Assembly: GCA_949751835.1 (NCBI GenBank)
Contig: CATKHK010000015.1
Location: 310,001 to 374,000, forward strand
DNA length: 64,000 nt
Direction of reading: 5' to 3'
Source of the DNA: Blepharisma japonicum
Lineage: Eukaryota; Ciliophora; Heterotrichea; Heterotrichida; Blepharismidae
The notes beneath the pieces were generated by a model, which did no database searches, was not told the origin of the DNA, and saw only the letters and a list, made by a program, of their open reading frames with translations. Numbering within the stretch: position 1 is the first letter of the stretch; each line of letters starts with the position of its first letter. Position numbers and translations under genes: made by a program. Positions 22,777 through 36,827 of the stretch are shown in pieces.

Positions 22777-25700
22777 ATGGCAAATATCCTAAAACGAAAA
22801 CATGAGGACAAAGATCTTGATAATCTTCTAGCAATTTCTCGAAGGGAACAGATATATCGCTGCCTTTCTCAAGACAGAGTGAGCCATTGAAAGTCAACTC
22901 TCTTTGAAGTTTTCATTTTGCTTGAATCAACAGATGGAAGAAGGAGTAAAACAAACAAGCTCCAAATTTTTTTAAATTACTCAGCTCTGATTATAAGAAA
23001 ATTTCAACTTTTATCCTTGATTCTCTTGAATTATGATCTAAGTGCTTCGGTCACTTTAATGTCAATTTTCAATATGTCAATGATAGGAATAAGATTTGAT
23101 GCTTTAGCAGCAAAATTAAATACCCAAATCATTTATCTTGTCGCATTATTGTCAAACATTTATTTATGAGGATTTTTTATTTTACTCTTATACAGCCAAG
23201 TTTATTTTAAAAAAAAAATTCAAAGAAAAGTTGTTATTGTCTGTGCACAAGTTTTTGGGTGGCTCTGTGAGTATATTTTGCTCGTTCCTTACATCTATAC
23301 AACTACATTATATATCAAGTACTCTTTGATTTCATATAAAAGTGTAACTGAATATGGAGATATGAAATCTTCTGATCTAAACTGATTTTTTGTTTTACCA
23401 TTGATATTTGGAGCAGTGATTTTTCAATTTTTGATATATTTTAGACTTATTTATAATTGCAATCCTACATATTCGATCAAGCACAAACGAAGCAGGATGT
23501 ATTCTTTTATAGCCTTAAAAGATATTTTTGCGGAAGAAATCATAATTGTTTTGTCGCTTTTTCGTTTCAAATTTTATTTTGAGATGATTTGTACTTTAGT
23601 ATGTTTGTACATGATTTCTCAGTATGCTATATATTTTCCTTTTGTTACTGTTATTGATAATGTATTTGAAGCAAGCACATGAGTATTGCTAATATTTGGA
23701 ATAATTTCTTATATTATAGCTGATGGCTTGAGTGCTTTATACACAAAAACACTTTTTATTATACTTGTTTTTCCTCTTATTATAGTTTTATTTTATTATG
23801 CTATGAATTGATTCTTTAATAAAGCTAATAACTGTCCACTAAATGATCCCTATACTGCTGAACTTGAAATTCGCAAAATTATTATAAGAAAAATTAACTG
23901 CTTTGATAATGATACTATTGAGGTGATAAAGAGCATTTTTACAGATATAACAAAAAAGTTTTTATCCTTTAAACTTATCTTTATCTGAGAGTGCATATTC
24001 ACGATACATTTTAGACACAATAAGTCTTTGGCGTTACTCAAATTATCAAAAATTAACTTATCCTGCCCAGAACATTTAAAGATATATTACAGCAAAGATA
24101 GGCAAATTTCCAGACATTACAGCTGCCCAAACATAGAATGTGAATTTTTATTTTATTTTTATTACAAGAAACTCATAAACGAAGAAAAATCTGAAGATTT
24201 AGCTCTTTTGAGGTATCTAAAGGACATAAGTGAGCTTAAAAATCGTGATTTGGATGTTTTCTTAGAATTATGAAACATTTATCAAAAACTTTCAAGTATT
24301 TCAAAGCACTCTGCCCATGAAATAAATAAGGCTTGTGAAAGACTTATTAATTCAAAGCAAAGGCTTGAGGCTAAGGCTGAAAAATTGATAAAGAAATATC
24401 AGACTGATTCTGAACTCTTAGAAATATATGGATCATATATGTCAGAATTTTTGAAAGAAGAGAGAGGAGATATAATCCTAGCAAAAAGTAGAGCATTTAA
24501 GGAATATAGTGACATTGCGATGGAAAAAATAATGGGATTCAAATTTGAAAAAGGGGCTTCTATTATGGTTGTGAGTGGGATGTTTGGTTCAATTGGTGAT
24601 ATTTTATATCTAAATAATGAAATAGTTAATTTATTGGAATTAGAGTCTATTGATGATTATATCGGTACAAGCTTTATTCAGTTTATACCTGCGCCTTTTG
24701 ATGTTATGCACAATGATATTTTAAGAAAATTTTTAATTTTTGGTGACAAAATTGAATTATACAGGCCTCATCAATTTTTAATTACTTCCCAAGGCCACTG
24801 TGTAGAGGTCAGCATGCATTTTCGTCTTGTTTTTTATAAGCAAAATCCTTATTTTATAGCTGATTTTAACCCAAGAGGACACAGAAAAAATTTAATCCTA
24901 CACTCCCCGGATGGCTATATATATGCAATTTCGAAGGAGATTCAACAATACATTGGAAATCGAGAAGGCACCATTTTTGAAATCCTTAAAAACTTTATTT
25001 ACTACTATGAAAAATATGAAATTGGTCAATGCTTTGAATATAATGAAGAGTTTTCATGAACAATGATGAGGTTTAGGCTAACAATTGACGGTTATGCGCT
25101 AGAAGTTTTATATATAGCAGATTCACATGAATCCATAACTCCATTAGATGCATCACCTAAACCTAAATACCAAAACAAGTCTTATAACGAACCCACTCAA
25201 ATACCTGAATTTTCTATAGAAAACGAAGAAACTTATTTAAAAAACCATGTAGGTAGTAGCAATGCTGAAAATTCAACTGTTGCATCAAAAAAGAGAATTC
25301 AGATTAGAACGGAGTCTGCTAATAAGAGAATATTAGCAACGTGCAAAGTTTTAAATATGAACATAAGGATTGCTTTAGCTATTTTATTTGCCATTACTTT
25401 TACAACTATATTTCTAGAGAATAATTTTGTGAGAAGTTTAAAATTATATAATATGCTCAACCAAATGGCCTTGATGAGATATTTAGGAAATTCTGCTCTT
25501 GTTAATATAAGATCGCTGGATTTACTAAGCCAAGGATTTGAAACATCATCTTCAGAAGCTTATTATAGAAATTTGGCAAAAGTGAACTCAAATACTCTTC
25601 AGGACAATTTAATGCTTGTAAATGATGAAATAACCTCTTCCAGCTTTTTTCATGATGTGTTTTATACAAAGGTTTCTTTATCAGAAAAAATTGATAATTC

Positions 25701-26895
25701 TATAAGAATTACTGATGAAAATTTATTTCATTGCATTCAAATGTACGTTTCACATGTGAATACAATAATTAACACAAAGCTTGAAGATTTTCATACAATT
25801 CCTTCTGATTTTTATTTTGTCTATTATAACTTTCCTTCTATAATTTTGCATGCTTTAAACGATAGCGTATATACAACATCAACAGATTTTAAAGTACATG
25901 TAGAGGACACTTTTAGATTTCTAAAACTTTTCAAAATAGCATTTTTTATTCCTCCAATTGTTATCATTATTTTATCACTGCCAAGCATTATTGTACTTGA
26001 AAAAATAAACAAAGCAAATTGGCGCAGCTTTTCGCACATAAATGCCGATAGGCAATCAATTATAAGAAATAAACTTATTGATCGGCTTCATAATTTGCAT
26101 GGGATAGACGTTCATAATATCAAACTCAAATCCAATGGCAAAGAAAACTTTTCTCCTATTTGAAAAAATTTCATTATAAAAATCCTTTTATTGCAGGTTA
26201 TTAGTGCTCTTTATTATTTTGCTGTTTCATATGGATTTGAGGCTGATTTAAGTGAAAATTTTATCTATGAATCAAAATATATTTTTAACCATGGACTAAG
26301 AAGAATGCTTTCTGCGAATTCTTATTTCTGGGCAAGAGAGACGTTTTTAAATAGCGTAAATTCTTCTTTTATCAATTGGCTTGACGGTAATAAGATTGCA
26401 ACACCCTCATTTTCTGTAAAGCTTGAGACTGTCATTGAGGAGTATGAATTTCTTATACATACTTTAAGTTATGAAAAATACACAACATATTATAATGATG
26501 ATATGATTGAGCTGGAATTTGGAAATCCTTGCAAGATCATTGGAGAATCGATAACAAACTGCGATAGTAGCTATATTGGTGCGGGAACAGTTCCAGCAAT
26601 GAAAATTTATTTGGAAGATTTAAGAGATTACTCTATTTATAGCCAATCGAATTGGAAAAATATCAAAAAATTAGAAATACACTCATCTTTAATAGTAAAG
26701 TCAGCACAGTTTATGATGTTCAATTATCTTAATGCAACTGAAAGTAATATTGAAAACACTATAACAAACTTAACGATTTCTACAGTATTTTATTTTATCA
26801 GTATTGTGATCGCATCAATTATTTTGATTCTTGGCGCTGTTAACAAAATCAAAAAAGAATTAATTGGTAAAATCGAGATTTTGAAGTATTTTTAG
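22777..26895 (+). CDS. PAS receptor-like polytopic membrane protein, array member A
   Basis: A 1,372-residue protein in one frame with many TGA Trp codons. Order: cytosolic N-terminus (about 1-60); about eight membrane spans (65-340); a helical linker (400-560) whose GSYMSEFLKEERGDIILAKS resembles the TPR-like segment of Dictyostelium tiny-macrocyst TmcB/C proteins; a PAS domain (about 588-695; IGDILYLNNE, IPAPFDVMHNDIL); a second PAS-like unit (705-790; HSPDGYIYAISKEIQQYIG). Then four more spans enclosing two ectodomains. The second ectodomain holds SYFWARETFL and a Cys pair in GNPCKIIGES...NCDSSY. The C-terminus is GKIEILKYF followed by TAG. PAS modules sense ligands, redox state or partners, so a membrane sensor is likely, but no output enzyme is present. 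The family name is inferred from pattern; the array and architecture are read directly. Confidence 0.88.
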
Positions 26896-27575
26896 AAATA
26901 AAAACAGATGCCATATTGACGATTAAAATTTATTCTAATGTTTTAAAATATTTAATCGTAATGAACTTAGATTATATAATTACAGTTTTAATTTGTTACT
27001 ATCAAAGCATATATAAAAATTTAGAAAGTATATATGAAATTTTAAACTATAATTCTTTAAAAGCTTTAAATTTCAGTTTTATTAAGTTATGAAACATTTG
27101 ACACTTTTGGAAATAAATAAATAGATCAATATTAGATTTGAAGAGCTCATAACTCATTTAAAAATGCTTAATTTTGATTTCCACAATATTGGAGAAAAAG
27201 TCTCTCATTTTTTAATTTTGTGAATGTAAAACTTGAACTCATTTAAAATAGCTGATATGTTGATGCTGTTGCTAATACTTTAATATAAAAGAGACAATCT
27301 ATCAATATTTCCCTTCAATTTAAATTTCTATTTTCAATTATTCGAATTTTGTTTTAGCATCTTTCTCGACAAGTGAGACTAAACTGTAAGCTTTTCAGCT
27401 TGCTAAAATGAAAAATTATCAAACCTAATCAAAGTTCAAAATTCTCATTAAATCCATACTCAATTTCTTTTTTACAATAAAAACATAAATTTAGGTAAAA
27501 AATTAAATATATTTGTATCAGTACTCCATATTATCACAACATTTTCAACATTTATAATCATAATTATAAAACTTC
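26896..27575. other. Intergenic region between array members A and B
   Basis: 680 bp, strongly AT-rich. I see no coding frame or RNA gene; it should hold the 3' end signals of member A and the promoter of member B. Confidence 0.6.
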
Positions 27576-30500
27576 ATGGAAAGTATTCTTGAAAAAGACG
27601 AAGAAAAAAGGGACCTTGATAATTTAATAGCTATCACAAGAAGAGAACAACTTTATCATAGCCTTGCCCATGATAGGGGTCATCGATGAAAAACAACTCT
27701 TTTTGACGTCTTTATTAGGCTTGAATCAATCGATGGAAAAAGAAAAACAAATAAATATCAAATTTTGCTAAACTATTTAGGACTCATTGTAAGAAAATTT
27801 CAATTGTTGTCAATGGTGCTTTTTGATTATAATTTAGATCCGTCAGTCTCTTTAGTTGGAATATTTAATTCATTGATGTGTGGATTAAGATTTGATATCT
27901 TATCAATTAAATTAAACTTTGAAATTGGTTATCTTATGGTCTTATTATCAAGTGTTTATTTATGAGCTCTCAGCTTTATACTGCTTTATGTCCAACTATA
28001 TTTTAAAAAGAAGTTTTTGAGAAAATTGACAATAATATGTGAAGGGACTTTTGGTTGGCTTTGTGAATATATACTTTTTATTCCTTATATTTATACAACC
28101 TTATTGTACCTCAAATACTCTTTAAATTCAAATCAAAATGTAACTGAATATGGAGACATTAGCACTAACCATCTCCATACATATCTTGCATGGCCACTGG
28201 TATTCGGAGCCGTAATTTTCCAATTAATTTTATATTTCAGAACAATTTGTAGCTGCAATCCAACTTATTCGCTAAAAAATAAAAGAAACCGAATGTATTC
28301 TTTGACAACTTTAAAAGATTTTATAGCTCAAGAAGTCATTGTGATTTTATCTTTCCAAGGTTCCAGTTATTATTTTGAGCTTGTATCAGTAGTATCATCT
28401 TTATATATGCTTTCTCAGTATTCTTTATACTTCCCTTTTGTTACTATTTTCGATAATGCTTTTGAAGCCAGCACATGGCTAATGCTGATTTTTGGAGTGA
28501 TTTCTCATATTGTTGCTTATGACATTGGCGCTTTAAGTGCAAAGGCCCTCTTGATGATCTTTGTGTTTCCCTTAGCAATGCTTCTCTTTTATTTTTTTAT
28601 GCAGCGATATTTCAATTCTATAAACCATTTAACACAAGAGGATCCTTACGCAGTAGAACTCAAAATTCGCAGACTAATTAATGGGAAAAGCACTCAAAAT
28701 TTTAACAGTGATCTTCTTGAAAAAGTTAAAAAAATATACACTGAAGCAACCAAAAAATTTCTCTCATTCAAACTTTTGTTTATTTGGGAGAGTTTATTTA
28801 CTTTGCATTATAGAAATAACAAATCTTTAGCATTGCTCAAATTATCTAAAATCAATTTTTCATGCCCAAAACATCTGAAAATCTGGTATGATCAGGATCG
28901 ACAAATATCTAAACATTTCAGCTTTCCAAACTTAGAAGCAGAATTTTTATTTTATTTTTATTATAAAAAACTTATCAATGAAGAAAAATCTGAGGATCTT
29001 ATCCTTTTAAGATATCTGAAAGATATGAATGAATTTAAAAATAAAGATTTAGAAGTGACCTCAGAACTATGGAACGTTTGCAAGATGATTTCGAATATGT
29101 CCAAGTTTCATGTTAAGGTATTTAATCGAGCTTGCAAAAAGCTGATAAATGCAAAGCGCATTTTTGAAATAAAAGCTGAAAAAATGATTAAAAAATACCA
29201 GTCAGATTGCGATTTACTTTCGATTTATGGATCTTATATGGCAGAGTTTTTAGAAGAAAATGAAGGGAATTTGTTTTTAGCTAGAAGTCAGGCACTTAAA
29301 GAATCAAATGATGGAGGAATTGAAAAATTGACTGGGTTTAAGTACCAAAAAGGGTCAGCAATAATGGTTGTAAGCGGAATGTTCGGATCGATTGGTGATA
29401 TTTTATATCTCAATAATGATATTCTTGATTTGCTAAAAATAGATTGCATTGATAATTATATTGGGACAAGTTTTATTCAATTTATGCCTGCTCCTTTTGA
29501 TGTGATGCATAATGATATTTTAAGAAGATACCTAATTTTTGGTGACAAAATTGACTTATTCAGGCCTCACATGTTTTTAATTACCACAAAAGGCCACTGT
29601 GTTGAGGTAAGCATGCATTTCCGTCTTGTTTTCTATAAACAAATTCCCTATTTTATAGCAGATTTTAATTCAAGAGGACACAGAAAAAATTTAATATTGC
29701 ATTCTCCAGATGGCTACATATATGCAGTCTCCAAAGATATTCAAAGCTTCATCGGAAACCGGAAAGGAACCATTTTTGAGGTCATTAAAAATTATATCTA
29801 TTATTATGAAGATAATGATGTTGGAAAATGCTTTGAGTACAACGAAAATTTTTATGCTACAATGATGAGATTTAGTCTATCAATTGATGGATTTGTTTTA
29901 GAAGTGCTATATATAGCTGATTCTATTGAAGCTATTACTCCATTAGATAGTTCACCTCTTACTAAAACAAGATCTGCATCATTCAATGAATTCGGTGCTT
30001 ATAAAACTGATGTTTCTATGGAGCCTGACGAAAATTATTTAAAAAACACTATGGGGAGCAATCATACTTACGCATCATCAATTTTATCAAAAATTCAAGG
30101 AAGAAGAGAAATTGAAAAGGCTAATCTCAAAATATTAAAGTTATGCAGCGCTTTAAATATGAATATAAGAATCGCGATATTTGTGCTCTTTATTATTACC
30201 TTTATAACAATAATTTTAGACACTGCTTTAATCACTAACCTAAAAATGACAGATATGCTTGATGATCTCGCTTTTATGAGATATTTGGGGAATTCTCTTC
30301 TGTTAAATATAAGATCACTTCACTTGATTAGTCAAGGGTATGAGCCTGCATTTACTGAAGAGTATTATAGAAATGAAATCAAACAAAACTCAGAAACCCT
30401 TGAAAACAGCATAATTCTTATCAATGATGATATTTCTTCATACAGCTTTTTGCACAATATTTTCTCAGACCATTTTGTCTCTGTTTCCGAAAAAATTGAA

Positions 30501-31700
30501 AAAAATTTCATAAGAACCACAAATGAAAATTTGTTCCATTCTCTACAAGCTTACATTTCACATGCAAATGTTATAGCAAATACAAATTTAAAAGATTTTC
30601 ATACGATCCCGAATGATTTATATTATGTTTATTATAATTTTCCTACAGGAATTATAAGAACTTTAAATGAAAGCGTCCATACCATTTCCATTGATTACCA
30701 AGATCATGTGGAAAATACTTTTTTATTTTTGGAGGTTTTTAAGGGCACATTTTTTGTTCCTCCCATAATTATGATAATTTTATCAATTCCAAGTGTCATT
30801 ATATTAGAAAAAGCAAATAAAACGAATTGACATAATCTTTCACATCTAAATATTGAAAGGCAGCAGTATCTGAGAGATAAACTTATGGATAGGCTTAGAG
30901 ATTTGCATGGGATTGAAGTTGAACATATTGAGCCAAGACTTGGGAAAACCGAAATGTACTCTTCAGTTTGGAAAAAATTCATAATCAAAATATTTTTGCT
31001 ACAAATTATCAGCATTATTTATTATTGTGCTGCTTTATATGGATTTCAAGTCGAATTAAGTGAAATTTTTATTAAACAGTCAAAATATATTTTTAGCCAG
31101 GATTTAACAAGTATGCTTTCAGAAAATTCTTATTTTTGGGCAAGAGAAAATTATCTAACTGATTTAAATGAATCATTTATTGATTCAATAGGCAATAAGT
31201 CACAATTTCCTTCTTTAGAAGTTCAGCTTGAGAAAGTAATAGAGGAATATGAATATTTTGAAAACCTGATTACGTATAAAGATTTCAAAAGATTTTATAA
31301 TGATGATATGATAAATTTAGAAGTTGGAAATCCATGTGATGAGCTAGAAGATTCCTTACCAAATTGCAAATACAGCTATTTAGGAGTAGGAGTCACTGCA
31401 GCAGTGAAAATGTATTTAGAAGAATTAAGAGATTTTTCTGTTTTACAACGATCAAATTGAGAAAATATTATAAGATTAGAAAAATACACAAACTTAATTA
31501 TTAAATCCACAATTGTAATGATGCATGTTTACAATAACGAAATGGATGACAAAATTGATGAAAATATTATCAGCTTAATGATTACGACGCTAATATATTT
31601 TATTTGCCTAGTTATTGTATCGATTATACTTGTTTTTGGAGCTGTAAATAAAATCAAGAGAGAATTGATTGGAAAAATTGACATTTTAAAATATTTTTAG
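27576..31700 (+). CDS. PAS receptor-like polytopic membrane protein, array member B
   Basis: 1,374 residues, same layout as member A and its closest relative in the array. The N-termini share DLDNL(I/L)AI(T/S)RREQ, and the PAS2 region shares GHRKNLILHSPDGYIYA. About eight N-terminal spans, linker (GSYMAEFLEENEGNLF), PAS1 at about 588-695 (FMPAPFDVMHNDILRR, VEVSMHFRLVFYKQ), PAS2 about 705-790, then a span near 867-890 (IRIAIFVLFIITFITIILD), ectodomain 1, span (FFVPPIIMIILSIPSVI), cytosolic loop, span (LLQIISIIYYCAALYGF), ectodomain 2 with SYFWARENYL (Trp TGG at 31137) and GNPCDELEDSLPNCKYSY, last span, and GKIDILKYF before TAG. Loss of the frame at TGA codons makes it look like three pieces under the standard code. 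No catalytic domain is seen. Confidence 0.88.
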
Positions 31701-32338
31701 ATCAGTGGATTAAAAATAGTATATTATCTCAAAAACTATTTAAGTTCAATTTTTGATTTTGTATTAGTAATAAGATTTATTTTAATGATGAATTGAGCAA
31801 ATATTTTAATTCTTCTGAGGCTACTAACATTAGAGGCTATCATGAGTTTTCATGGGAAGCCATTTGATAAATTATCTCTGATTTTTTCTAATAATTATTT
31901 TCTTTTTGAAAGAATCTTAAAAATTGAAATAATCAAGAAAATTTAAGCTATATAAATAATCCCAAGTATGAAATAACTATTATTTATTTGCATTTCATAA
32001 CCTGATGAGATTGAGCAACAAAAAAAGGCTTTCTAAAATTATTTTCTCTTCTTTTGTGACATCATTAATAATTTCTTAAATATATGCCTTTTTAATATTG
32101 ATGATTTAGTTCTTTTTTACTTCCTTATTAATAAAAAAATAATTTCAAGAATCAAAAATTAAAATTCAATACTTATTATAGCTAATTATTGAAGTAAATG
32201 AAAGCTAAAATACTTTTAGTATATAATAAGAATTATAATTAACAAATATTACGATAATCTTCTTATCTTGATTCTTGCTCCACTCATGGTGAAATGATTT
32301 ATTAAATCAATATAAATAAAATCCATATAAAATCCAGC
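31701..32338. other. Intergenic region between array members B and C
   Basis: 638 bp, AT-rich. A 34-codon ATG-started frame at about 31842 has no support. Otherwise no coding or RNA feature is seen. Confidence 0.55.
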
Positions 32339-35300
32339 ATGGATTCAGAAGCAGAAAAAAGACAAGGGAGCGCTTCATTTAAATGGGACACATCAACATC
32401 TAAGCGTGATATTTTGTATAAAAGTCTAGAAGCTGAAAGAGCAAATCGTTTTAAAATCACTCTTTTTGATACGCTCATAAAGCTTGAAGGAAGCGATAAT
32501 AAAAGAAAAATAAGCAGAGAGCGCCTGATACTGACTTATCTTTCTCTATTTATAAAAAAAATTCAACTTTTATCAATTATACTCATAAACTTCGATACAT
32601 CTGACACTGTTACTCTTGAATCCTCCTTCAACGTATTGCTAAGGATTCTGAGATTTGATATACTGAGCATTAGTTTAAATATTCAATTAGAATTTTTGCT
32701 TGTTATGATAGGTGGCATTTGAGGTCTTTGCATAAGTTTTTGCATGATCTATTTTCAAATTTTTTATAAAAGGAAAATCGCCCTGAGGCCTGTTCTTTTT
32801 TTAACCAGCTTGCTGGGATGAATATTTAAACATATTTTTTGCATCCCTTATTTGTATAGTGTCGGGATTTTTGTAAAATATACCTTTTTTGATGAGGATT
32901 CTAAGGTTGGAGAATATGATAATGTAAGCGCCTCAAATTACCGGACATTTTTAGCTCTACCTTTAATGCTTGGAGTGCCAATTCTAGCTTTGAATATTTA
33001 TTTTAGGACAATTTATTATTGTAATCCCTGCTATACAGCAAAAATCAAGAGAAATAGAATGCATTCTTTGGTGACGCTTAAGGACAATTTCTTTCAATTT
33101 ATTATTGTTTTTGCTTCATTTTATCGCTCAGCTGTTTATTTTGATATTGTATGTGCTATTATTTCGATTTATATGATTTTACAATATATTTTTTATATGC
33201 CATATGTAGCAATGTTTGATAATGTATTTGAAGTTGATACTTGGACGATGGTTTTATTTGGAGTAATAGCATATCAGATGTCTATTTATATTAATACAAA
33301 TTCCGTGCGTGCTTTAATAATGATTTTTATCTACCCGTGTATAACATTTATCACCTATTTCTTAATGAATTGGTATTTTGACCGTGCTTTGAATTTTCCA
33401 TTGACAAACCCTTATAATGTTGAATTAAAAATAAGAAGGCTTATTTTTGGAAAAAAGCCCAGAAATTTTCAACACAATATAAGCGAAAAAATAAAAACTA
33501 TGTACAAAGACGCAACAAAAATATTTTTATCCTTTAAAATGCTATTTGTTTGAGAAAGCTTATTTTATTTACATTATGAAAGAAATAAATCTTTAAGCTT
33601 GCTAAAATTATCGAAAATTAATTTTTCCTCCAGAAAACATTTGAAGATTTGGTATCAGCTTCACCGCAACAAAGCAAGATACTACAGCTTTCCGAACTTA
33701 GAAGCTGAGTATTTATATTACCTTTATTATAAAATGCTTGTAAATGAAGAGTTTGCAGATGATTTAACATTAATAAGGTATATAAAAGACATAAACGTGC
33801 TGAACAGGAGAGATTTAGAAGTGACATGTGACTTGTGAGATGTCTATAGAAAATTATCAGAAATTTCTGAACATTCTTTGGAGTCAATCAATGAAGCATG
33901 CACAAAACTTGTCAAGTCAAAAAAAAATTTTGAAGAAAAAGCTGAAAAAATGGTCAGAAAGTATCATTCTGACCCAGCAGTTCTATCAGTATATGGATCA
34001 TATAAAGCTGATTTTTTGGAGCAAAACCAAGGAAACTTACTTTTGCAGAGAAGTAGAAGTTTAAAAGGTTCGAAAGACACTGGAATTGAAAAAATAACAG
34101 GGATGAAATATAGACAAGGAGACGCAATTATGGTGGTAAGCGGTATGCATGGAACAATTGGTGATATTTTGTATTTAAATAATGAAATAGCAAAACTCTT
34201 GAATATTGACTGCGTTGATGATTATATAGGAACCACATTTCGCCAATTTATCCCAGCTCCTTTTGATGTGATGCATAACGACATATTAAGGCGAGGGCTG
34301 ATTTTTGGTGAAAGAATTGAGCTTTACAGACCAAGTCTTTTTTTAATCACAACCCTAGGGCATTGTGTAGAAGTTACGATGCATTTTCGGCTTGTATTCT
34401 TTAAACAAATCCCATACTTCATTGCAGACTTCAATGAAAAAGGCCATAACACCAATTTAATTCTTCATTCCCCAGACGGCTATATATATGCTGCTTCCAA
34501 AAACATTAATCAGCTGATAGGTGATAGAAAAGGTACAGTATTTGAAGTTGTAAATAACCTTGCGAATTATTATGAGAATTATGACCCAGGAATTCCATTT
34601 GAATATCATGAAGATTTTAGCTGTTTTATGATGAGAGCTACACTAGTTATAGACGGATCACCATTAGTAGCATTATATGTAGCCAATGATTATGATTATT
34701 TTGCAGAGATGAATAATCCAGATGAAAATCCTCCAAAGCCGCATCATGTAGAGTCTTTTAATGACGGAGGCTATAAAACCGATATAACAATGGAGCCTGA
34801 AGAATTAAACTTAAAAAGTGGATTGGCAAGCTCTTTTACATATGCCTCAACTGTTTTATCGAAAATGGAAAAAAAATACGAAAAAGGAGAGAAGGAAAGT
34901 AGTAAAATTGCAAGGCTTTGCAATTCTATGAATGTGAATGTAAGAATTTCTAATGCAGCTTTGCTTGGGATTATTATTGCTACGATCATCATAGAAAGAT
35001 ATGTAGTTACTGAGCTGAAAATATCAAATTTTTTAAGCAATTTTTCTACACTTAGGTACTTAGGAAACAGCATATTGTTGGATTCAAGATCACTTGATCT
35101 TTTAAGTCAGGGCTATCAATTAGCATATGAAGAAGCTGACTATCGAGCTTCTCTTCAGTCACATATAAACGATTTTGAAAATACACTAATACAAGTCAGT
35201 GATGAAATATCGAAATATGACTATATGGATGATGTTTTTGTTACAAAAAAAGTTAAGACAACAGAAAAAACAGGTGAAAATTCTTTAAGGGTTATTAAAA

Positions 35301-36475
35301 CTAATTTATTCCAATCTCTGCAAAAAATTATCCAAGAAGGATACACAATCTATGGCTCTGAACTTTCTGGTTTTCCAGAAATTCAAGCAAGTCTATTTTA
35401 TATCTATTGGAATTTTCCTGGAGAAACATTTAGAAGCTTAAATAACAGTCTTAATTCTATTAATGAAGAAACACATAATCACATATTATCAGTTTTTGAG
35501 TTTTTGAAAATTTTTAAATTGACTGTTTTTATCCCTTCCATGCTTATTATTATTCTTTCTATTCCAAATCTAATCGCTCTTGAAAAAATCAATAAAGAAC
35601 ATTGAAATCAGCTTTCATCGCTCAATATAGAAAGACAAATAGCCTTAAGAGAAAAATTAACTGTAAGACTATCTGAATTCCATGGTATTCAAGTTGAAGA
35701 AATAGAGCCAAAACATGCAAAAAAGGCAGTTTATTCGTCTATTTGAAAAGCATTTCTATTCAAAGTACTTTTTCTAGAGCTCATCAGCATGATCTACTTC
35801 TTCGTTTCTATTTATGCCATCCAAAATAGTATAAGTGATGCCTTAATTTACCAGTCTAGCTACCGACTTAAATCAGGCTATAGAAGAGCTCTAACCATAT
35901 CTACTTTCTTCTGAACAAGAGAGCTTCTTTTATCAGATACTGCATCTTCTCTGATCAATACTCTTGAAAATAAAAACCCTTACCCTTCAGCTATAAAAAG
36001 TTTGCAAGCTTCAATTGAGGACTATGACTACCACGAGCATCTTATTGACTTCGGCTCAGCAACAAAATACTTTGAGCATGATATGTACAACTTACTGGTC
36101 GGGAATCCTTGCAGTGATGCTTTTGAGTCCATTCCTAATTGTCTCACAAGTTATATCAGCACAGGAATGTTGCCTGCACTTGAACTGTATTTGGATGATA
36201 CAAGGAATATTTTTGCTGATAATAGCTCAAACTGGCAAGACATTATCAAATTAGAGAAATACTCAGAATTAATAACTAACTCAGTAGGGTTGATGACAGA
36301 GAGTTTTATGAATTCTACTGATAGTAAGATTGATACTTATATGACTGACTTGACGATTACCACATTACTTTATTTTTTTATTTTGCTATTTGTTGTATTA
36401 TTACTTGTCTTAGCATCTGTTAATAAAATCAAGAATGGTTTGATTGGAAAAATTGAAATTCTCAACTATTTTTAA
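32339..36475 (+). CDS. PAS receptor-like polytopic membrane protein, array member C
   Basis: 1,378 residues, the same architecture as A and B but closest to D. C and D share the N-terminal block W/L-DTSTSKRD-LY-SLEA and the PAS2 block FNEKGHNTNLILHSPDGYIY. PAS1 is at about 590-700 (GTIGDILYLNNEIAKLL, IPAPFDVMHNDILRR, VEVTMHFRLVFFKQ). The linker between PAS2 and the next span is acidic and Pro-rich. Ectodomain 2 has FFWTRELLL, where the Trp is TGA at 35912, and the Cys pair GNPCSDAFESIPNCLTSY. It ends GKIEILNYF with TAA. Substrate, ligand and output are unknown; membrane location and PAS sensing are inferred from sequence. Confidence 0.88.
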
Positions 36476-36827
36476 GTTTAGATTATTCGTTAACTTATAA
36501 AGTTAAATTGTAATTTTGCTGATCAGTATTTCTTATCACTGGCTTTATAAATTCCTTTTTTTAAAATCCTTAATGAGCATTTCGATAAATATTTAAAATT
36601 TAAGTTTTTTAATATTTATCTAATAAAAATATAAATATTATTAAAGCTGAGCTAAATATTAAATAATACTGAATTATTCTTTATAATTTTTATCAAAGAC
36701 TAATTAAAAAGTTAAGAAATAAATAATATGCATTTTATATATAAGCCAATAAGATTTTATGTAAAGATCGTTTCCTATTTAATATAAAAATTATTATGAT
36801 TTTTAAACAATAATACAATAATTTAAC
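36476..36827. other. Intergenic region between array members C and D
   Basis: 352 bp, very AT-rich, the shortest spacer in the array. No coding frame or RNA gene is evident. Confidence 0.6.

Noticed and set aside
31842-31946. 34-codon frame in the B-C spacer
   Set aside because: Short, AT-driven, no signal peptide or motif, no homology that I recognise, and not repeated in the other array spacers.
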